From Spirochaetaceae bacterium (GTDB lineage Bacteria; Spirochaetota; Spirochaetia; Treponematales; Breznakiellaceae), in assembly GCA_031257075.1 (NCBI GenBank), contig JAIRPM010000136.1:1-11636 (forward strand): DNA of 11,636 nucleotides. Direction: 5' to 3'. The position numbers were made by a program, and so were the translations under genes. Shown here in pieces: positions 6,713 through 11,636 of this stretch; position 1 is the first letter of the stretch, and every line of letters starts with the position of its first letter. The notes beneath the pieces were generated by a model. The model was not told the DNA's origin. It did not search any database and worked only from the letters and a program-made list of their open reading frames with translations.

Positions 6713-7996
6713 ATGAAGTACTACAGCACTCGTAACAAAAATGAGGGTGTCTCTTTTGCAAAAGCGGCGCTTACCGGGCTTGCGCCGGACGGCGGGCTTT
6801 TTGTCCCGGAACAAATCCCGGAATATTCCGCCGCTGTCCGCTCATCATTTGCGGATATGGCATTTTCCGACCTTGCCTATGAATCTATACAGCCTTTTTT
6901 GGCAGGCGATATTCCGGCGGCGGCGCTGAGCGGCATCATCGAGAGCGCGTTTGATTTTCCCTGCCCCGTGGTCAAAACGGGGGATGGGGGGTTCCACATT
7001 TTGGAATTGTTTCATGGGCAAACGGCGGCTTTCAAAGATTTTGGGGCGCGGTTTATGGCGCGTGCTTTTTCATACCTCAGGCGGGGCGAGGACAAACCGC
7101 TCAAAATTCTTGTTGCCACATCCGGGGACACGGGCGGCGCTGTAGCGGATGGTTTTTTCGGTATAGAGGGTATCACGGTTACGGTACTCTACCCCAAAGG
7201 CCGTGTCTCTGTTTTGCAGGAAAAGCAGATAGCCGGGCTGGGAGGGAACATCAGCGCCCTTGCTGTAGAGGGCAGTTTTGATGACTGCCAGCGCCTTGTC
7301 AAGGCCGCATTTGCGGATACGACGCTCAGAAAACGTATGGAGCTTTCCAGCGCTAATTCTATTAACATAGCCCGGCTCGTGCCTCAAACGGTGTATTATG
7401 CAGCCGCGGCAGGGCAGATGGCCAAAACAGGCAGCCTTCCGGTTATATGTGTCCCGTCCGGCAACTTTGGCAACCTTACCGCCGGCCTCTATACGCAGGC
7501 AATGGGCGCGCCTATATATGGATTTATCGCGGCGACTAATATCAACAAAACTTTTGTTGATTATATCGAAACCGGCGTTTATGCGCCCCGCGAATCGGTG
7601 GCTACAATTTCTAACGCAATGGATGTAGGCGCGCCAAGCAATTTTGAGCGGATGGCTTGCCACTGGGATTACAAGTATCTTAAGGCAACCGTAAAGGCGG
7701 CGTTTGTCGATGATGAAGCAACCCGCGCGTCAATACAGGCGGTATATAAACGCTATGGTTACATTCTCGACCCTCATGGCGCGGTCGGCTGGGCAGCCGC
7801 GGAAAAACTTATGCCTGCCGGCGGAGCCGCGCCTGTTGTCGTGCTGGAGACCGCGCATCCCGCAAAATTCGCGGATGAAGTTGAGCCGCTTACCTGTCCG
7901 GTGCCTGTTCCGCCGGCACTGCAAACGGTTATGGCGCGGACAACGAATACGGCGGTCATTCCCGCAGACATTGACGCATTGTTAGCGCGGTTATAG
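6713..7996 (+). CDS. thrC: Threonine synthase
   Basis: This PLP-dependent enzyme converts O-phospho-L-homoserine to L-threonine, the last step of threonine synthesis, in the cytoplasm. The 427 residues starting MKYYSTRNKNEGVSF match the bacterial thrC family's usual N-terminus. The PLP-binding lysine is K108 in FHGQTAAFKDFGARF; ATSGDTGGA and the glycine-rich phosphate-binding VPSGNFGN are clear, as is the late DPHGAVGW motif. An ATG at 6680 in frame would add 11 residues (MAAITVVCSYT) with no family counterpart, so I chose 6713. Neither start has a Shine-Dalgarno sequence. No other thr gene (thrA, thrB) is adjacent. The stop codon is only 41 bases before dnaE with no visible terminator, so read-through into dnaE is likely. 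Presence of this pathway enzyme argues against a strongly host-reduced lifestyle. Confidence 0.96.
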   Translation: MKYYSTRNKNEGVSFAKAALTGLAPDGGLFVPEQIPEYSAAVRSSFADMAFSDLAYESIQPFLAGDIPAAALSGIIESAFDFPCPVVKTGDGGFHILELFHGQTAAFKDFGARFMARAFSYLRRGEDKPLKILVATSGDTGGAVADGFFGIEGITVTVLYPKGRVSVLQEKQIAGLGGNISALAVEGSFDDCQRLVKAAFADTTLRKRMELSSANSINIARLVPQTVYYAAAAGQMAKTGSLPVICVPSGNFGNLTAGLYTQAMGAPIYGFIAATNINKTFVDYIETGVYAPRESVATISNAMDVGAPSNFERMACHWDYKYLKATVKAAFVDDEATRASIQAVYKRYGYILDPHGAVGWAAAEKLMPAGGAAPVVVLETAHPAKFADEVEPLTCPVPVPPALQTVMARTTNTAVIPADIDALLARL

Positions 7997-8025
7997 CGCC
8001 CCTACCCCTAGCGCCGCTTTTCCGC

Positions 8026-8031
8026 TATACT
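8026..8031 (+). promoter_or_regulatory. Possible -10 element directly upstream of dnaE
   Basis: TATACT ends six bases before the dnaE ATG at 8038, so a transcript starting seven bases downstream would begin at the A of the start codon (leaderless). No convincing -35 is visible about 17 bases upstream, where the sequence is C-rich. The 41-base gap also holds two TAGCGCC copies (7994-8000 and 8009-8015) and a CCCCTA doublet (7999-8010), but no ribosome-binding site. Confidence 0.3.
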
Positions 8032-8037
8032 TCCCTT

Positions 8038-11000
8038 ATGACCACTACAGATAGCGCTGTATTGGCGGCCGGGATGCCGCCTGTAAACCAATTTATTCAC
8101 CTTCATGTCCACACGGACTTTTCGCTGCTGGATGGGGCGGCGTCTTGTATGCAGTTGGCAAACAAGGCGCGTTCACTCGGTATGAAGCACCTTGCCATTA
8201 CCGACCACGGAAATATGTTCGGCGTCCTCAAGTTCCGTGACGCCTGCCTTTACAACAAAGACCACGACCTGCTCCCCGAGGCGGAGCGCGTTCATCCGGT
8301 TATAGGCTGCGAATTTTATATGAGCGAAACCGACCGCCACGAACGCTCCAGCCTTAAACGCGCGGTAGATGAGACAAACGAAGGCGCGGACGGCAAACCG
8401 TTCCACCTTATCCTGCTTGCGGAAACCGCCGAAGGCTATCGTAACCTGATGACCCTTTCGAGCCTGGCCTACATCGAAGGTTTTTACGGCAAGCCCCGCA
8501 TAGACAACGAATTGCTGGAAAAATATCACGCGGGACTTATATGCCTTTCGGCGTGCATCGCCGGGGAAATACCGCGCCTCATCTTAAAAGGCAAAAAAGC
8601 GGAAGCGGAAAAACGCGCCGTCTACTTCAAAAATTTATTCGGCCCGGAAAATTTTTTCCTCGAAATTCAAGACCACGGAATTAAAGCGCAAAAAGACAGC
8701 AACCCGCTCATCATCGAAATAGCAGGAAAAAATAACATCCCGCTTGTACTCACAAACGATATACATTATCTCAACAAAGAAGATGACGCCGCGCAGGATA
8801 TACTGATTTGCATCGGCACGCAAAAAAAACGCGGCGAAGAAAAACGGATGAAATTCAGTTCCAATCAATTCTATTTTAAGAGCGCGGAAGAAATGGCAGC
8901 CCTTTTCCCTGAATATCCTGACGCGATGACGAATACCGTGAAAATCGCCGAGCGTTGCAAAGCCGAAATTCCGTTTGTGCCGGTAAAAGAATTAGTCAAC
9001 TATCTTCCTGAATTTGCCGTGCCGCTTCCGTTTACATCAATGGATGAATATATACGTTCTCAAACAATAAACGGCCTGCGTGAACGTTACGGTACTATAA
9101 CGGCGGAAATTCAAAAACGCGCTGAATATGAACTCAATACCATTATACCGATGGGTTTTACGGGCTATTTTTTAATAGTCGCGGATTTTATAAACTGGGC
9201 GAAAACGCGCGGAATTCCCGTGGGGCCGGGACGCGGCAGCGGCGCCGGCTCTATTGTCGCGTACGCCCTCCGCATAACCGATATTGACCCGCTCAAATAC
9301 AATCTGCTGTTTGAGCGTTTTCTCAATCCTGAACGTATAAGTATGCCTGATTTTGATATAGATTTTTGTCAGGACAGGCGCGGCGAAGTTATTGAATATG
9401 TTACGCAAAAGTACGGCAAGGAACGCGTGGGGCAGATAATTACTTTTGGTACGCTCAAAGCAAAGAATGCGATAAAAGATGTCGCGCGCGTTCTGGATAT
9501 CAGTATTGATGAATCGAATATGCTTACAAAACTGATACCGGACGGCCCCAACGTTACGCTGGAAATTGCCCTGCGCGACGAGCCGAAACTGCGCGAATTA
9601 GAAAGCGATGCCAAATATACCGAACTTTTTGCGATGGCAAAAAAACTGGAAGGCAAAAACCGCAATCCGGGGCTTCATGCGGCGGGCATCGTTATATCAA
9701 AAGAACCGCTCATCAATTATGTGCCGCTCTATTATGATAACAAATCCGGCAGCATCGCCACGCAATGGACAATGGATTTATTCGAGTCATGCGGGCTTGT
9801 AAAAATGGATTTTCTAGGGCTTGCCACGCTTACCGTGATAAAAAACGCCGTTGATATTATCCGCAAGAGGGGGGGGGGCTACGCGAATTTCAAAATAGAA
9901 GGCATACCCGAAGATGACGCGGAAACGTTCAAATTATTCTGCGAAGGACGCACGGCAAGCGTGTTTCAGTTTGAATCTGACGGGATGCAAAATCACTTAA
10001 AACAATTGAAACCGGGCAGAATCGAGGACCTTATAGCCATGAACGCGCTTTACCGTCCCGGCCCTATGGAAAATATTCCGCAGTATATCAAATCAAAAAA
10101 CGGGGAAATTCCGATTACCTATCCTGACCCATGCCTTGAAGAATATTTAAAAGAAACATACGGCGTCATCGTGTATCAGGAACAGGTAATGCAGGTGGCG
10201 CAGCGTATCGCGGGCTATACGCTTGGCGGCGCGGATGTACTCAGGCGCGCTATGGGAAAAAAGAAAGCCGAAGTAATGAAAAAAGAAAAAAGCAAGTTTG
10301 TCGAGGGCGCGGCGAAAAACGGTTTTTCTGAGGCAAAGGCCGGCGAGATTTTTGATATACTCGAAAAGTTTGCCGGTTATGGTTTTAACAAAAGTCACGC
10401 GGCGGCGTATTCGGTAGTAGCGTATCAAACCGCCTATCTGAAAGCGCATTTTCCCCACGAATTTATGGCGGCGTCTCTTACCAACGTACTCGGCTCGCCC
10501 GATAAACTCGCCAAATATATCGAAGAAGTACGCGGCATGGGAATGACGATAAACCCGCCCGATATTAATCATTCTGAAAAATTATTTACCGCTGTTGACG
10601 GCCGCATCGTATATGGATTTTTAGGAATTAAAGGAGTAGGGGAGGGCCCCGCTGAAGCGATTATAGCCGGCCGCGAAAGCGGGCCGTATACCGGCTTTAT
10701 GAATTTCCTTGACCGTATTGATATAAAAGCTGTGGGCAAAAAAGTTATCGAACTGCTTGTAAAAACCGGCGCGTTTGATTCATTCGGCGTTCCAAGGGCG
10801 GTTTTGGCGGGTAATCTGGAAAGCGCCGCCGATTTCGCGCAAAAAAAGAAAGATGATAAAGAAGGCGGTCAGGAAAGTTTATTCGGCGCGGCAAATATCG
10901 ATGAATACACGGATTTTACATTTTCAAAATACCCGGATTGGACACGCGAAGAAAAACTGCAAATGGAAAAAGAACTTATCGGTTTTTATTTTTCCGGCCA

Positions 11001-11636
11001 TCCGCTCGATGAGTACAAAGAACTCTGGAATAAAATAACAAAACTCAATTTAGCGGCGGCTGAAGGCGAAGGCGCGGAGGGCAAGGCCGCCGCGGATACC
11101 GGCGGTATAAACGGAAAAACATATACGCTTATAGGGCAGATACATGATAAAAAACAAATTATGTCAAAAAGCGGACAACAAATGGGATTTGCCGCCCTTT
11201 CAGATTATAACGGGCAAATAGACATTACGTTTTTTTCGTCTGTGTGGCTCCGTTATGAACATCTTTTGGCGGACGACAAAATTGTGTGTATAAAAGGCAA
11301 ATATGACAGCAAGCGCGGAAAGCCCGGCCTTCTTGCCGATGAAGTGTTTTTGCCCGACAACTTTGACGGCATTGATGACCCGCTCGACCAATATGAAACG
11401 TTATGGAAAAAACATGTGCGCGTCAACTTGGCGGAAACTGAAAAAATCCGCGAAAGCGAGGAGCATATTTTGCTCGGTGAAATTACATCACTGCGTGAAA
11501 TGCAGGCGCGTAACGGCAAGAATGCCGGAGAATGGATGGCATTTGCCACATTGCGCGACTTTAACGGCGAGGTTGACCTTACATTTTTTAGTGCCGTTTG
11601 GGAAAAATGCAAACTCAAAATTGACGAAAAGAAGAT
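8038..11636 (+). CDS. dnaE: DNA polymerase III alpha subunit (3' end outside window)
   Basis: This is the catalytic subunit of the replicative polymerase. The frame is open for 1,199 codons to the window edge, already longer than the 1,160 residues of E. coli DnaE. PHP domain (about 20-290): HLHVHTDFSLLDGA and ITDHG, with all nine metal ligands present (H23, H25, D32, H57, E92, H123, C173, D241, H243). Polymerase core: GPGRGSGAGS, PDFDIDF (437-443) with the catalytic Asp pair, and the third Asp, D591, in KMDFLGL. Then YGFNKSHAAAYS, helix-hairpin-helix segments (FLGIKGVGEGPA, about 861-872), the beta-clamp peptide QESLF (945-949), a linker rich in Ala, Glu and Gly, and an OB-fold (about 1029-1095) with what looks like a second copy from 1142. 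The start at 8038 has no Shine-Dalgarno sequence; ATG 8074 (MPPVNQFIHLHVH) is a realistic alternative, since most DnaE proteins begin just before this motif. A ten-G run at 9869-9878 is in frame. Confidence 0.97.
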   Translation, partial: MTTTDSAVLAAGMPPVNQFIHLHVHTDFSLLDGAASCMQLANKARSLGMKHLAITDHGNMFGVLKFRDACLYNKDHDLLPEAERVHPVIGCEFYMSETDRHERSSLKRAVDETNEGADGKPFHLILLAETAEGYRNLMTLSSLAYIEGFYGKPRIDNELLEKYHAGLICLSACIAGEIPRLILKGKKAEAEKRAVYFKNLFGPENFFLEIQDHGIKAQKDSNPLIIEIAGKNNIPLVLTNDIHYLNKEDDAAQDILICIGTQKKRGEEKRMKFSSNQFYFKSAEEMAALFPEYPDAMTNTVKIAERCKAEIPFVPVKELVNYLPEFAVPLPFTSMDEYIRSQTINGLRERYGTITAEIQKRAEYELNTIIPMGFTGYFLIVADFINWAKTRGIPVGPGRGSGAGSIVAYALRITDIDPLKYNLLFERFLNPERISMPDFDIDFCQDRRGEVIEYVTQKYGKERVGQIITFGTLKAKNAIKDVARVLDISIDESNMLTKLIPDGPNVTLEIALRDEPKLRELESDAKYTELFAMAKKLEGKNRNPGLHAAGIVISKEPLINYVPLYYDNKSGSIATQWTMDLFESCGLVKMDFLGLATLTVIKNAVDIIRKRGGGYANFKIEGIPEDDAETFKLFCEGRTASVFQFESDGMQNHLKQLKPGRIEDLIAMNALYRPGPMENIPQYIKSKNGEIPITYPDPCLEEYLKETYGVIVYQEQVMQVAQRIAGYTLGGADVLRRAMGKKKAEVMKKEKSKFVEGAAKNGFSEAKAGEIFDILEKFAGYGFNKSHAAAYSVVAYQTAYLKAHFPHEFMAASLTNVLGSPDKLAKYIEEVRGMGMTINPPDINHSEKLFTAVDGRIVYGFLGIKGVGEGPAEAIIAGRESGPYTGFMNFLDRIDIKAVGKKVIELLVKTGAFDSFGVPRAVLAGNLESAADFAQKKKDDKEGGQESLFGAANIDEYTDFTFSKYPDWTREEKLQMEKELIGFYFSGHPLDEYKELWNKITKLNLAAAEGEGAEGKAAADTGGINGKTYTLIGQIHDKKQIMSKSGQQMGFAALSDYNGQIDITFFSSVWLRYEHLLADDKIVCIKGKYDSKRGKPGLLADEVFLPDNFDGIDDPLDQYETLWKKHVRVNLAETEKIRESEEHILLGEITSLREMQARNGKNAGEWMAFATLRDFNGEVDLTFFSAVWEKCKLKIDEKK
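9869..9878 (+). repeat. Homopolymer of ten G inside dnaE
   Basis: The run lies in codons for R-K-R-G-G-G-Y, about 25 residues after the third catalytic Asp (D591). With ten G the frame is intact and family sequence continues (NFKIEGIPEDDAETF). One G more or less would truncate the polymerase in its core. It is the longest G run in the window. It could be real or a base-calling uncertainty of one codon's length. Confidence 0.9.
11122..11636 (+). repeat. Tandem duplicated OB-fold in the C-terminal part of DnaE
   Basis: The two segments are residues about 1029-1095 and 1142-1199 (to the window edge). They share the pattern GxI...G...F(A)xLxDxNGxxDxTFFSxVW, for example FAALSDYNGQIDITFFSSVW against FATLRDFNGEVDLTFFSAVW. 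The first is at the usual position of the DnaE OB domain after the clamp-binding motif; the second is cut by the window end. The codons differ widely, so the duplication is not recent. Confidence 0.75.

Noticed and set aside
7070..7663. Long open frame (197 codons) on the minus strand inside thrC
   Set aside because: It is antisense to a clearly conserved enzyme, has no recognisable domain, and its composition is what the opposite strand of a GC-balanced gene gives.
7999..8010. CCCCTA doublet resembling a telomere-type repeat
   Set aside because: Only two copies in a C-rich intergenic gap; there is no array and no sign of a replicon end.
8173..8529. Minus-strand open frames inside dnaE (also 10147-10572 and 11253-11618) as candidate genes
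   Set aside because: All lie opposite highly conserved polymerase codons and show no family features.

Overview
The window reads as an ordinary chromosomal segment of a Gram-negative-type bacterium with periplasm and outer membrane, most likely a Treponema-like spirochaete. The reasons are the relaxed lipobox (LVSC) of the substrate-binding lipoprotein, the short TlyC-type CBS/CorC protein without a membrane domain, and the very long exported protein of Ig-like repeats ending in an OmpA-type domain. Base composition looks close to balanced by eye. A complete threonine synthase gene argues against a strongly host-reduced pathogen such as T. pallidum and fits a free-living or gut species. The genus is an inference, since no rRNA or marker search was possible.

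Layout from left to right: the 3' part of asnS (asparaginyl-tRNA synthetase, +); a convergent orphan branched-chain-amino-acid-type ABC substrate-binding lipoprotein (-), separated from asnS by a strong hairpin terminator; back-to-back promoters; ybeY and a tlyC/corC-like gene (+, overlapping); a 1,080-residue exported repeat protein with an OmpA-type C-terminus (-), whose stop codon lies inside the end of tlyC; a divergent intergenic region; thrC (threonine synthase, +); and dnaE (DNA polymerase III alpha, +), which runs off the right edge after about 1,199 codons. Coding density is very high. No gap exceeds 150 bases, and there are no tRNAs, rRNAs, insertion sequences, CRISPR arrays or phage genes.

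Functionally this is mostly housekeeping: translation (AsnRS), ribosome quality control and rRNA maturation (YbeY, with its usual CorC-type partner), amino-acid metabolism (ThrC), replication (DnaE), nutrient uptake and envelope architecture. I found no new multi-gene system. The points worth a second look are inside single genes: a DnaE with all nine PHP metal ligands (a predicted built-in proofreading nuclease), what looks like a tandemly duplicated C-terminal OB-fold, and a ten-G homopolymer in its catalytic-domain coding region; an eight-repeat FlgD-Ig/OmpA envelope protein whose OmpA domain lacks the usual peptidoglycan-contacting Asp; and several starts without a Shine-Dalgarno sequence, one of them placed for leaderless transcription.
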